The position numbers were made by a program, and so were the translations under genes. This document shows, piece after piece, positions 6,973 through 15,308 of a DNA stretch of 38,370 bases; the stretch's first letter is position 1; each line of letters starts with the position of its first letter. A model generated the notes under the pieces. It was not told where the DNA came from. It saw nothing but the letters and a program-made list of their open reading frames with translations, and ran no database searches. The stretch lies in NCBI GenBank assembly GCA_947457195.1, contig CANGUU010000019.1, positions 1-38,370 on the forward strand, in the 5' to 3' direction. The DNA is from Gammaproteobacteria bacterium (GTDB lineage Bacteria > Pseudomonadota > Gammaproteobacteria > Pseudomonadales > Pseudohongiellaceae).

Positions 6973-7566
6973 ATGACCCTGACCGCAGTTGCCAGTCTGC
7001 TCGCCGTCGTCCTGACCGTCGTGGCCTACGTGCCCTACGTGGCGGCCATCCGGGCGCGGCGGGTGAAACCGCACTTCTTCTCCTGGCTGATCTGGACGCT
7101 CACCACGTCGATCGTCTTCGTGGCCCAGTTGGCGGCCGACGGCGGTGCTGGTGCCTGGCCGACTGGCATGTCTGCGCTGATCACCGCCTATGTGGCCTTC
7201 CTCGCCCTGGTGCTGAAGAGCGATTTCAGCAACAGCAGGACCGACAGTGCCTTCCTGCTGGCGGCCTTGCTCAGTCTGCCGGCCTGGTTCTTCACCAGCG
7301 ATCCCCTGTGGAGCGTGGTGATCCTCACCGTGGTCGACGGGCTCGGCTTCGGCCCGACCCTGCGCAAGGCCTGGGCGCGGCCGCACGAGGAGAGCCTGCC
7401 GTTCTACGCCATTTTTGCCTTGCGCAGCCTGCTGTCCTGCTTTGCGCTGGAGAGCCGCACGCTCACTACGCTGCTGTTTCCGGCGGCCATGGTGGTGGCC
7501 TGTGTGCTGGTCTGCGGCATGCTGTGGTGGCGGCGCGGTCGGGCTGATCTGGCCCGGGAACCCTAG
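6973..7566 (+). CDS. Polytopic membrane protein of unknown function
   Basis: This 197-residue protein has about six or seven hydrophobic segments. The first part, VVAYVPYVAAIRARRVKPHFFSWLIW, vaguely resembles a PQ-loop (proline plus aromatic, basic turn, then Ser-Trp), so a SemiSWEET-like small transporter is possible but unproven. The start is ATG 6973, 41 bases after the MFS stop, so co-transcription with the transporter is likely. The stop TAG shares the palindrome CTAG with the stop of the convergent YHYH gene. Confidence 0.7.
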   Translation: MTLTAVASLLAVVLTVVAYVPYVAAIRARRVKPHFFSWLIWTLTTSIVFVAQLAADGGAGAWPTGMSALITAYVAFLALVLKSDFSNSRTDSAFLLAALLSLPAWFFTSDPLWSVVILTVVDGLGFGPTLRKAWARPHEESLPFYAIFALRSLLSCFALESRTLTTLLFPAAMVVACVLVCGMLWWRRGRADLAREP

Positions 7567-8705
7567 CGCGGTGTGGGCGGGGCTTTGCGGAACGAGGCAT
7601 CGGGCGTTCCGCGAAAGCAGTTGGTCATGTAGGGAAAGCCGTCCGTGATGTAGTACCCGTACTGGCCGTCCACGCTCATGCCGTTGCAGGCATCGAGATC
7701 CCCGAGGCCGTTCACGAACTCGTAGTCGTCGCGGAATGTGCCGTCGTACACGCCGCCCGGGTTGCCCGCGCCGCTGGGCCGGCTGCCGCTCTTCAGCCGG
7801 TAACTCGTGCGCACCTTGCGAAACCCCCCGCCCTCCGCGGCGATGAAGGGGCCGTAGACCGGAAACCCGTCGGCCGCAAAGCCGACTACCGGCGACAGCG
7901 CGCCACCAGCAAGGTCGAACAGCGCCACGGGGTTGCCGTGGTAGTGATAAGCACCGTCCGGTTGGGTGTGGGCGTTGTGGATGTCGGTGCCGAAGTTGTT
8001 GCGCGGCGACATCGGGTCGTAGCGCCAGGGCTGGGCCTCGTTGTTGCAGCCGATCCTGCCGTCGCCCACGCCGAAACAGGCGGCCGCCAGCATGTCCACC
8101 CGGACACCATTGAGCAGCACGGCGTTGTTCCAGGCGAGCGACAGCGCTGTGGTCTGGGCCGCGAATGCGGGAGTGGCGCTGACGCGAAAGCTGGAGGACT
8201 GTGCACTGACCGGCGTGGCAAAAGCGCCGCCCTGCCCCATTGAATGGTTGGGGATGTTGTTGCTGGAGAAGGTGCAGCTGCCGTCACTCACGGCAATGGC
8301 GAGGCTGCCGGTGAAGCTGAGGCTGCGCGCCAGGTCAGTGGCAGTCGAGGTGTAACTGCCAGCGTAATCGGCGCAGTTCGCGCTGCGGCGGGACAGCAGC
8401 CGGTCGGTGAGGTCGACCGGCCCGAGGGTGATGAATTCGCTGACACGTCCCACCCGCAGGATGCCCACGCCAAACACCTGGCCGTAGACATAGACCACGC
8501 CGTCCTGCACGCCGAGATACGTATTGGTTTCCGGGTAGTAGCGCACCAGGTAGCCCTGCAGGGGCTGGGTGGGCTGGCCCGCCGGGCGGAAGTAGTCGGG
8601 GTAACGCGCCTCGGCAAAGCTGAACAGCTGGTTGGCCTCGGCGAGTTCGTCGGCAGGAGCACCAAGCGATACCAGCGCGAGCGCAAGCAGGCAGAAAAAC
8701 TTCAT
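7563..8705 (-). CDS. Exported YHYH-domain protein
   Basis: This is a 380-residue protein with a clear Sec signal (MKFFCLLALALVSLGAPADE). Residues about 24-95 (LFSFAEARYPDYF ... RYYPETNTYLGVQDGVVYVYG) form a small module seen repeatedly in exported proteobacterial proteins. The C-terminal two thirds is a YHYH domain, with DIHNAHTQPDGAYHYHG at about residues 241-257 holding the namesake Tyr-His-Tyr-His (253-256). It also has conserved GFAADGFPVYGPF and several cysteines for disulfides. YHYH proteins are of unknown biochemical function; the histidine cluster suggests metal binding. The start at 8705 follows GGGAG; upstream extension has no signal peptide. Confidence 0.85.
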   Translation of the reverse strand: MKFFCLLALALVSLGAPADELAEANQLFSFAEARYPDYFRPAGQPTQPLQGYLVRYYPETNTYLGVQDGVVYVYGQVFGVGILRVGRVSEFITLGPVDLTDRLLSRRSANCADYAGSYTSTATDLARSLSFTGSLAIAVSDGSCTFSSNNIPNHSMGQGGAFATPVSAQSSSFRVSATPAFAAQTTALSLAWNNAVLLNGVRVDMLAAACFGVGDGRIGCNNEAQPWRYDPMSPRNNFGTDIHNAHTQPDGAYHYHGNPVALFDLAGGALSPVVGFAADGFPVYGPFIAAEGGGFRKVRTSYRLKSGSRPSGAGNPGGVYDGTFRDDYEFVNGLGDLDACNGMSVDGQYGYYITDGFPYMTNCFRGTPDASFRKAPPTPR

Positions 8706-8938
8706 GTGAGCTCCCGGTCGGTGAGGGTGAGGGTGCCGTGCCACTGTCGGTGGCGCCGTCGCGACAATAACGCCCACGGCGGGCCGTGGTTGACTGTCGT
8801 TGGCCCTTGATGGCGCAACGGTGAAAGTTCGGCCGGTCCCCCGACCTGTCCTTGATCGCGGGAGCGGCCCTGCTTTACGCTGCATCGGTTTCCATCCGCA
8901 GTTTTCATCGTTCAGCCATTCATCCGAGGGGTTCACTC

Positions 8939-9664
8939 ATGACCATGTTGCTTCGCAAGACCGCATTCTGCCTGGTGCTGGCGCTCGGCGCCGCTTCCGC
9001 ACAGGCCGCGCTGCCCGCCGATTTCGATGCCAAGCTCGCCGCCCGCCCAGAGGCCGACAAAGCCCGCGATGCCGCCCGCAAGCCCAAGCAGACCGTTGAA
9101 CTGCTCGGCCTGTCTGCCGGCATGACGGTGGTGGATGTCTCCGCCGGCGGCGGCTGGTTCACCCGGGTGTTGTCGGCCGCGGTCGGCCCCAACGGCAAGG
9201 TGCTGGCCCAGTTCGGCGAGCGCCCGCTGCAGAACAACAACGGCCAGGCCCAGAAAGACCTTGCCGCCCAGCTCGGCAACATGGAGCCGCAGTTCGTGGC
9301 CATGAGCGCCATGCCGGCCGGCGTGGCCGACGCCGCGCTCACGGCCCTCAACCTGCACGACGCATTCAATTTCCGCGGTGAGGAAGCCGGTGTGACGTTC
9401 GTCAAGGAAATCTACAACGTCCTGAAACCAGGGGGTGTTGCCGCCATCATCGACCACGAAGGCAATGCGGGCGTCGACAACAAGGACCTGCACCGCATCG
9501 CGGCCGCCACCGTGCGCGACCTCATCCAGAAAGCCGGTTTCGAAATCGTGCAGGAGTCCGATCTGCTGAACAATCCGGCCGACGACCACAGCAAGTCGTC
9601 CAGCGACGAGACGCTCGGTCGCGCGACCGATCAGGTGTTGTTCCTGGTGCGCAAGCCGGGCTGA
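8939..9664 (+). CDS. Exported class I methyltransferase-like protein
   Basis: This is a 241-residue protein with a signal peptide (LLRKTAFCLVLALGAASAQA, cleavage near residue 24). The rest is a Rossmann-type SAM-binding fold: VVDVSAGGGWFTRVLS at residues 64-79 is motif I, LTALNLHD is near motif IV, and VLKPGGVAAIIDHEG is the post-motif strand. An exported methyltransferase is odd because SAM is not known in the periplasm, yet such predicted proteins recur in proteobacteria. It may bind another ligand. The ATG at 8939 follows GAGGG by 8 bases. It is divergent from the YHYH gene across a 233-base gap with no convincing promoter. Confidence 0.85.
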   Translation: MTMLLRKTAFCLVLALGAASAQAALPADFDAKLAARPEADKARDAARKPKQTVELLGLSAGMTVVDVSAGGGWFTRVLSAAVGPNGKVLAQFGERPLQNNNGQAQKDLAAQLGNMEPQFVAMSAMPAGVADAALTALNLHDAFNFRGEEAGVTFVKEIYNVLKPGGVAAIIDHEGNAGVDNKDLHRIAAATVRDLIQKAGFEIVQESDLLNNPADDHSKSSSDETLGRATDQVLFLVRKPG

Positions 9665-9707
9665 GGCCCTGCCTGCCCCGCCCGGGGCGGCTTCGGTCCC
9701 GAGGGTG

Positions 9708-9731
9708 CTGCCGTGACCCGCGTCACGGCAG
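9708..9731. terminator. Perfect 10-bp stem hairpin between genes, terminator-like
   Basis: CTGCCGTGAC and GTCACGGCAG form a perfect 10-bp stem around a CCGC loop. It lies 44 bases after the methyltransferase stop and 40 before the next start. There is no T-run, so intrinsic termination is uncertain. Confidence 0.4.
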
Positions 9732-9771
9732 GCCCGGACCGCCAACGTCAGACACACTTCCGGAAGCTCCC

Positions 9772-10479
9772 ATGAAAAAGATGCTGCTGTCCTCCCTGCT
9801 CCTGTTGGCCAGTCCGCTTGCGCTCGCCGAGGTCGACTTCAGCGGGCTGTGGTTCCCGGGCGGTGGTCCCGGCCAGAATCCCCGCGAGATGCCACTCACC
9901 GCGTTCGGCAAGAAGCTGTTCGACGACTACGTGGCCGCATTCACCGTGGAAGATGATCCGGGAGGCTGGTGCGTGTCGCCCGGGCTGCCGCGCAGCATCT
10001 GGGGCGCCCCGTTCCCGGTAGAGATCGTGCAGACTGACGACTTCATCAACATGTTCTGGGAGGGCTACTTCCAGTACCGGAAGATCTACCTGGAAGGACG
10101 TCCTCGCCCGGAACCCATCCTGCACACCCGCATGGGTTATTCGGTGGGCCACTGGGAAGGCGACACGCTGGTCGTGGAAACCAGCTACCTGCGCGAGTAC
10201 CCCTACATGCGGCGCCTGCCCAATACCGAGAACGCCGTCATCACCGAGCGGTTCAGCATCGAAGAGCGGACCAACGACAAGGGCGAGAAGGTCAAGTACC
10301 TGAACAACGTCATGACGCTGACCGATCCGACGCTCTACACGCAGCCCGTCACCGTGACCTCGAGCCTGCGCTGGTCGCCGGACACGCCGATCATGGAGTA
10401 CTCATGCAGCGAGGACATCTACGACAAGCACCTGCAGGAACGCGGCTTGCAGATTCCTGATTTCAGTCAAGGACAGTGA
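9772..10479 (+). CDS. Exported protein of unknown function
   Basis: This is a 235-residue protein with a strong Sec signal (MKKMLLSSLLLLASPLALA). The mature part is rich in aromatic and acidic residues. It contains LHTRMGYSVGHWEGDTLVVETSYL, a pattern (GHS/W-GDTLVV-T) found in a large uncharacterised group of exported proteins from soil and marine bacteria. Two cysteines (in GGWCVSPG and YSCSED) could pair. No catalytic motif is recognised. It lies about 105 bases upstream of the MBL-DUF1592-DUF1552-ankyrin run on the same strand, so it may belong to the same programme. Confidence 0.75.
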   Translation: MKKMLLSSLLLLASPLALAEVDFSGLWFPGGGPGQNPREMPLTAFGKKLFDDYVAAFTVEDDPGGWCVSPGLPRSIWGAPFPVEIVQTDDFINMFWEGYFQYRKIYLEGRPRPEPILHTRMGYSVGHWEGDTLVVETSYLREYPYMRRLPNTENAVITERFSIEERTNDKGEKVKYLNNVMTLTDPTLYTQPVTVTSSLRWSPDTPIMEYSCSEDIYDKHLQERGLQIPDFSQGQ

Positions 10480-10584
10480 CGCCACTGTCACGGGTAAACT
10501 GGCGTCGACCGGTCCTCTGACGGGCTGAGGGCGCGTACTCCTGCCCCTCGCCGGCAGAACCAGAGTGGAGGTTTGGCGGAACCC

Positions 10585-11505
10585 ATGAACGACACACGCA
10601 GAAAGTTCCTGCTGGCGCTCGGCGCCGGTGGACTGGCATTCACCGCGGTCGGCAGCCTAGCCCAGACTTCCCTGCGGGGCACGCCGCTCAGCGGTGGACT
10701 GACCCTGCTGCAGGGCGCCGGCAGCAACGTGGTCGTGGCTGAAGGGCCGGAGGCCGTCGTCATCGTCGATGGTGGCCACCCGGATCACGCCGAAGACCTG
10801 CTGGCCCACGTGCGCCAGCTTACCGGCAACAAGCCGGTGTCGGCGCTGTTCAATACCAACTGGCGCGAGGAGCGCGGCGGTCTCAACCACCTGCTCGGTC
10901 CGGCGGGCACGCCCATCATCGCCCACGAAAACACGCGCCTCTGGCAAAACGCCGACTTCTACAGCGACTGGCAGGACCGCCAGTTCCTGCCTTGGCCGAA
11001 GCAGGCGCAGGCCAACCGGACTTTCTACACCGCTGGCGAACTTCCGCTCGGTGAAGAGATCCTCGAATATGGCCACATCAGCCAGTGCAGCAGCGACGGC
11101 GACATCTACGTGCGCTTCCGCAAGGCCAACGTGCTGGTGGTTGGCGACATGCTAGGCAGCGACAGCTATGTGGTGCTCGATTACTCCACGGGCGGCTGGA
11201 TCAGCGGCGCCCAGAAGACCACCGCCAGGCTGCTGGAACTTGCCGATGCAGACACGCGTGTCATCGCCGCCAGCGGCGGCGTGCTGGCGCGCTCCCACCT
11301 GCAGGAACAGGCGGAGCTCCTGAGCGCCGCCTACGATACCGTCGCCAAGGCCTACCAGACCGGGCGCAGCCTGGCCGAGTTCAAGGCGGCCGATCCCCTG
11401 CGGGATTTTCGCGCCCGCTGGGGCGACCCCGACCTGTTCCTGACCCTGCTGTACCGCGGCATTTCCTACCACGTGCCCGGCCGCGCCGTTCGCAACATCA
11501 TCTGA
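10585..11505 (+). CDS. Tat-exported metallo-beta-lactamase-fold protein without metal ligands
   Basis: This is a 306-residue protein. The N-terminus NDTRRKFLLALGAGGLAFTA is a Tat signal. The MBL fold is recognisable from AVVIVDGGHPDHA, the strand and helix before FNTNWREERGGLN, and ANVLVVGDML. The metal-binding HxHxDH of the family (usually NTHWHxDHxGGN) is replaced: residues 92, 94, 96 and 97 are Asn, Arg, Glu and Arg. The later His before DGD is Ser169; the bridging Asp188 remains. It is therefore expected not to hold the dinuclear site and may be a binding or scaffold protein. It heads a tight four-gene run; the next gene begins 17 bases after its stop. Confidence 0.85.
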   Translation: MNDTRRKFLLALGAGGLAFTAVGSLAQTSLRGTPLSGGLTLLQGAGSNVVVAEGPEAVVIVDGGHPDHAEDLLAHVRQLTGNKPVSALFNTNWREERGGLNHLLGPAGTPIIAHENTRLWQNADFYSDWQDRQFLPWPKQAQANRTFYTAGELPLGEEILEYGHISQCSSDGDIYVRFRKANVLVVGDMLGSDSYVVLDYSTGGWISGAQKTTARLLELADADTRVIAASGGVLARSHLQEQAELLSAAYDTVAKAYQTGRSLAEFKAADPLRDFRARWGDPDLFLTLLYRGISYHVPGRAVRNII

Positions 11506-11522
11506 TCGCAGGAGCAGTCACC

Positions 11523-13955
11523 ATGACCGTGATCCGCCATCATCGTCCGCTCGCTCTGGCCGTGGGTCTGGCGGCACTGCTCGGCGGCGCCGCTGCCGTG
11601 CGTGCGCAGGCACCGGCGCTCGACTACGCCACGGCACTGCAGGATCTGCAGTCACAGTGGGGTGCCATAGAGGAATACTGCACCGGCTGCCACAATCTCG
11701 AAGACTACGCCGGAGGCATCGATCTCAGCGAGTTCACCCCGGAGACCATCGTCGAGAACCCCGACGTGTTCGAGCGGGTACTGCGCAAGGTGCGGGCGAG
11801 CGTGATGCCGCCCCCCAGCGAGGACAGGCAGCCGGCACCGGAGCAGCGCTGGTCGCTGGTTGCCGCGATCGAGTCCGTGCTCGACGCGCATGCGGCCGAG
11901 CATCCGGATCCCGGCTTCGTGGGTCTGCATCGGCTCAATCGCACCGAATACGTCAATGCCATCCGCGAACTCACCGGCGTGGAACTGCAGGCGGAGCTGG
12001 TGCTGCCGAAGGACGACAACAGCGACGGCTTCGACAACATCGCCGGGGTGCTCAAGGTGTCGCCGGCCTTCCTCGACCAGTACATCGCGGCCGCCCGCCA
12101 GGTGGCCGAGCTGGCCGTGGGCTCGCCGAATCCGCGCAACGACACCGTGACCTACCGGCCCGGCCCCGCGCATCAGGGTGCCCACGTGCACGGGTTGCCG
12201 CTGGGGACGCGCGGCGGCCTGTTGGTCGAGCACGAGTTTCCGGTCGACGGGGAGTACACCCTGACGATTCCCGGGATCGCTGGTGCGGGCTACACGCTCG
12301 GCATGGAGTATCAGCACACCGTGGTGGTCACCTTCGATGGCCAGAAAATCTTCGAGCAGCAGATCGGCGGTGGCGAAGACCTGCGCAAGCTCGATCAGGA
12401 GCAGGCACCGGCGGTGGCGGAAATCAATGGCCGCTTCAAGGACATTCCCCTCACGGTCACCTCGGGCAAGCACAAGATCGGTGTGGCATTCCTGGCCCGC
12501 AGCTTTGCCGAATCCGACGAATTCCTGCACGCCCAGGGAGTCAACCGCGGCATGGACCGCATCGCACGCCTATCCAGTGTGCAGATCAAAGGACCGCTGG
12601 CCACCACCGGCGTGATCGGCACGGCGAGCCGCCAGCGCGTCATGCTCTGCGAACCCGCGGAGCCCTCGCAGGAGCTGGACTGTGCACGGCAGATCTTTGC
12701 CAATCTGGCCCGCAAGGCGTTCCGCCGGCCGATCAGCGACGAGGATCTCGTGGCGCCGATGGAATTCTTTGCCGTCGGCCGCGAGCAGGGGTCTTTCGAT
12801 GCCGGCATCAAGAACGGCCTGATGGCCATCCTCGTCAGTCCCAAGTTCCTGTTCCGCACGGAGATTCCGGCGGAGGGTGCCGCACCCGGCACGGTCCTCG
12901 CCCTCGGTGATCTCGAACTCGCCTCGCGCCTCGCGTTCTTCCTGTGGAGCTCGGTGCCCGACGACGAACTGCTCAGCCTTGCCAGCCGCAACCAGCTCCA
13001 GCAGGGCGACAACCTGGCCCAGCAGATCGATCGCATGCTGGCCGATGCCCGCGCCAGCGCGCTGGTCGACAATTTCGCGGCCGAGTGGCTGCGGTTACGT
13101 GAGCTCGACAACGTCGATCCCGACACCTCGATTTTCCCCGAGTTCCGCCCCGGGCTCGTCAGCGCCTTCCAGGAGGAGATCACCCTGTTCGTCGCCGACC
13201 TGCTGCGGCAGGACGCGCCGGTGCAGGACCTGCTGACCTCCGACAGCACCTTTCTCAACGAGGATCTCGCGCTGCACTACGGCATCAGCGACGTCAAAGG
13301 CAGTCACTTCCGCAAGGTGCGGCTGCAGCAGCCGGAGCGTTTCGGTCTGCTCGGCAAAGCCGGTGTGCAGATGGTCACCTCCTATGCCAACCGCACCACG
13401 CCCGTGATTCGCGGCGCCTACATCATGGAGAACTTCCAGGGCGTGCCACCGGCCAATCCGCCGCGCAACGTACCGGCGTTCCCGGAAACCGAAGAAGGCC
13501 AGACCCGCGCCCTTACCGTGCGCGAACGTCTCGAAAAGCATCGCGACAACCCGGCCTGCGCCGGCTGCCACGACGTCATGGATCCGCTCGGCATGGCCCT
13601 CGAAAACTTCGACGCCATCGGCCGGTTCCGCCTGCGCGACAGCGACGCCGGCAATGTGCTGATCGACGCCAGTGGGCGGCTCGCCGATGGCACGCCGCTG
13701 GCCGGCGTCAACGAGCTGCGCCAGGCACTGGTGGCGCGGCCCGATCAGTTCGCCCAGGTGTTCACCGAGAAACTGCTGATGTACGCGATCGGGCGCGGCA
13801 TCGAGTCGCACGACATGCCGGCCGTGCGTCGCATCGTGGACAGCGCGGCGCAGCAGGAGTACCGGCTCACGGCGATCATCAAGGGTGTCATCGCCAGCGA
13901 TCAGTTCCGCAAGATGTCCGTTCCGGCCGAAGCGCTGCGCACCGGCAGCCTGTGA
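11523..13955 (+). CDS. DUF1592-type exported cytochrome protein (PSD/PSCyt architecture)
   Basis: This is an 810-residue protein with a signal peptide (ALAVGLAALLGGAAAVRAQA). It has a first haem motif CTGCH at 53-57, as in planctomycete-type cytochromes. GLHRLNRTEYVNAIRELTG (about 134-152) marks DUF1587. ARQIFANLARKAFRRP (about 387) marks DUF1595, and GLMAILVSPKFLFRTE marks DUF1592. TPVIRGAYIMENFQG and CAGCHDVMDPLGMALENFD (second haem-type CxxCH at 679-683) mark DUF1588. The C-terminus is DUF1585. A carbohydrate-binding-like insert lies at about 200-370. The protein is predicted periplasmic. Function is unknown in the literature I know. AGGAG precedes the ATG by 8 bases. Confidence 0.95.
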   Translation: MTVIRHHRPLALAVGLAALLGGAAAVRAQAPALDYATALQDLQSQWGAIEEYCTGCHNLEDYAGGIDLSEFTPETIVENPDVFERVLRKVRASVMPPPSEDRQPAPEQRWSLVAAIESVLDAHAAEHPDPGFVGLHRLNRTEYVNAIRELTGVELQAELVLPKDDNSDGFDNIAGVLKVSPAFLDQYIAAARQVAELAVGSPNPRNDTVTYRPGPAHQGAHVHGLPLGTRGGLLVEHEFPVDGEYTLTIPGIAGAGYTLGMEYQHTVVVTFDGQKIFEQQIGGGEDLRKLDQEQAPAVAEINGRFKDIPLTVTSGKHKIGVAFLARSFAESDEFLHAQGVNRGMDRIARLSSVQIKGPLATTGVIGTASRQRVMLCEPAEPSQELDCARQIFANLARKAFRRPISDEDLVAPMEFFAVGREQGSFDAGIKNGLMAILVSPKFLFRTEIPAEGAAPGTVLALGDLELASRLAFFLWSSVPDDELLSLASRNQLQQGDNLAQQIDRMLADARASALVDNFAAEWLRLRELDNVDPDTSIFPEFRPGLVSAFQEEITLFVADLLRQDAPVQDLLTSDSTFLNEDLALHYGISDVKGSHFRKVRLQQPERFGLLGKAGVQMVTSYANRTTPVIRGAYIMENFQGVPPANPPRNVPAFPETEEGQTRALTVRERLEKHRDNPACAGCHDVMDPLGMALENFDAIGRFRLRDSDAGNVLIDASGRLADGTPLAGVNELRQALVARPDQFAQVFTEKLLMYAIGRGIESHDMPAVRRIVDSAAQQEYRLTAIIKGVIASDQFRKMSVPAEALRTGSL

Positions 13956-13983
13956 CACTGCCCTCGGGGCAGAGGAGACCACC

Positions 13984-15303
13984 ATGTTCATCACCAAGAA
14001 GCATTTGTCGCGCCGCACCGTCCTGCGCAGTGCGCTGGCCACCGTGTCGCTGCCGCTGCTCGATGCCATGGTGCCGGCTGCCACCGCCCTGGCGCAGACC
14101 GCAGCGGTCACGCCGCCGCGACTCGGTTTTTTCTACTTTCCGCACGGGGCGGTGATGAGCGGCTGGACGCCCGACAAGGTCGGCCGCGACTTCGAGCTCA
14201 AGCCCCTGCTCAAGCCGCTGGAAAAGTACCAGTCCCTGCTCACCATCGTCTCCAATACCGAAAACAAGCGTGCCTACGGGCCGGTGCATGCCATCACGCC
14301 CGGAACCTGGCTCACCGGCGAAGCGCCGCGCGTCAGCCATGAGCCCTTCGGGGGCACCACCATCGACCAGATCGCTGCCCTGCATCTCGGGCAGGACACG
14401 CCGCTGCCTTCCATCGAGGTGGCCACCGAGACCAGCGGGGCCGCCGGAGCCTGCGACCGCGCCTATGGCTGCAGCTACGCCGGTACCATTTCCTTCCGCA
14501 CACCCACCACGCCGCTGCCGATGGAAAACAATCCGCGCAAGCTGTTCCAGGCCATGTTCGGGGTGGGCGACAACGCCGCCGAGCGCGAGCGGCTGGGCCA
14601 GCAGACCACCAGCGTGCTCGACCTGATGGTCACCGAGGCGAGCGAGCTCTCCAGGCGGCTCGGCACCGCCGATCGCGCGCGCCTCGACGACTACCTGCAG
14701 ACCGTACGGGAAGTGGAGCGCCGCGTGCAGAAGTCCGTCAGCCACGACCTTGGCGGTCTGGTGCTGCCGGATGCGCCGCAGGGCATACCGGGCAGTTTCG
14801 ATGCCCACCTCAAACTGCAGCTCGATCTCATCCTGCTCGCCTATCAGGGCAACATCACCCGCATCGCCAACATGATGTTTGCCGCCGAGGTCAGCAACCA
14901 GACCTACAACCACATCGGCGTGTCCGATGCGTTCCATCCGCTGTCGCACCACCAGAACGATCCCAACAAGATGGCGCGGCTCATGGTCATCCAGGAGTAC
15001 CACAGCAAGGTCTTCGCCGGTTTCGTCGACAAGCTGGCGGCGCTGCCCGACGGCGACAATGGCTCCATGCTCGACAACTCCCTGCTGTTATACGGCAGCA
15101 ACATGAGCAACTCGAATGCCCACGACCACTGGCCGCTGCCCAACGTGCTCGTCGGCCGGGCCGGCGGACGCCTGAAGGGCGGTCAGCACATCATGACCCC
15201 GGAGCGCACGCCGGTTTCGAACCTGATGCTGACCATCCTCGACCGCCTCGGTATCGCCCAGGACAAGTTCGGCGATGCCACCGGCCTGATCAGCGAGGTG
15301 TAA
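13984..15303 (+). CDS. Tat-exported DUF1552 protein
   Basis: This is a 439-residue protein. KKHLSRRTVLRSALATVSLPLLDAM is a twin-arginine signal. The mature part has the DUF1552 pattern: RLGFFYFPHGAVMSGWTP, then HAITPGTWLTGE, SLLLYGSNMSNSNAHDHWPLPNVLVGRAGG and GGQHI near the end. The fold is related to the DUF1501/alkaline phosphatase-like group by appearance (NSNAHDHW suggests a metal site), but activity is unknown. It almost always neighbours DUF1592 genes, as here: it starts 28 bases after that gene, with GAGGAG 6 bases before the ATG. Tat export implies folding with cofactor or metal before secretion. Confidence 0.95.
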   Translation: MFITKKHLSRRTVLRSALATVSLPLLDAMVPAATALAQTAAVTPPRLGFFYFPHGAVMSGWTPDKVGRDFELKPLLKPLEKYQSLLTIVSNTENKRAYGPVHAITPGTWLTGEAPRVSHEPFGGTTIDQIAALHLGQDTPLPSIEVATETSGAAGACDRAYGCSYAGTISFRTPTTPLPMENNPRKLFQAMFGVGDNAAERERLGQQTTSVLDLMVTEASELSRRLGTADRARLDDYLQTVREVERRVQKSVSHDLGGLVLPDAPQGIPGSFDAHLKLQLDLILLAYQGNITRIANMMFAAEVSNQTYNHIGVSDAFHPLSHHQNDPNKMARLMVIQEYHSKVFAGFVDKLAALPDGDNGSMLDNSLLLYGSNMSNSNAHDHWPLPNVLVGRAGGRLKGGQHIMTPERTPVSNLMLTILDRLGIAQDKFGDATGLISEV

Positions 15304-15308
15304 CCGTG

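Noticed and set aside
8852-8880. TTGATC with a 17-base spacer as a promoter for the methyltransferase-like gene
   Set aside because: The -10 position reads TTACGC, too far from consensus to support.
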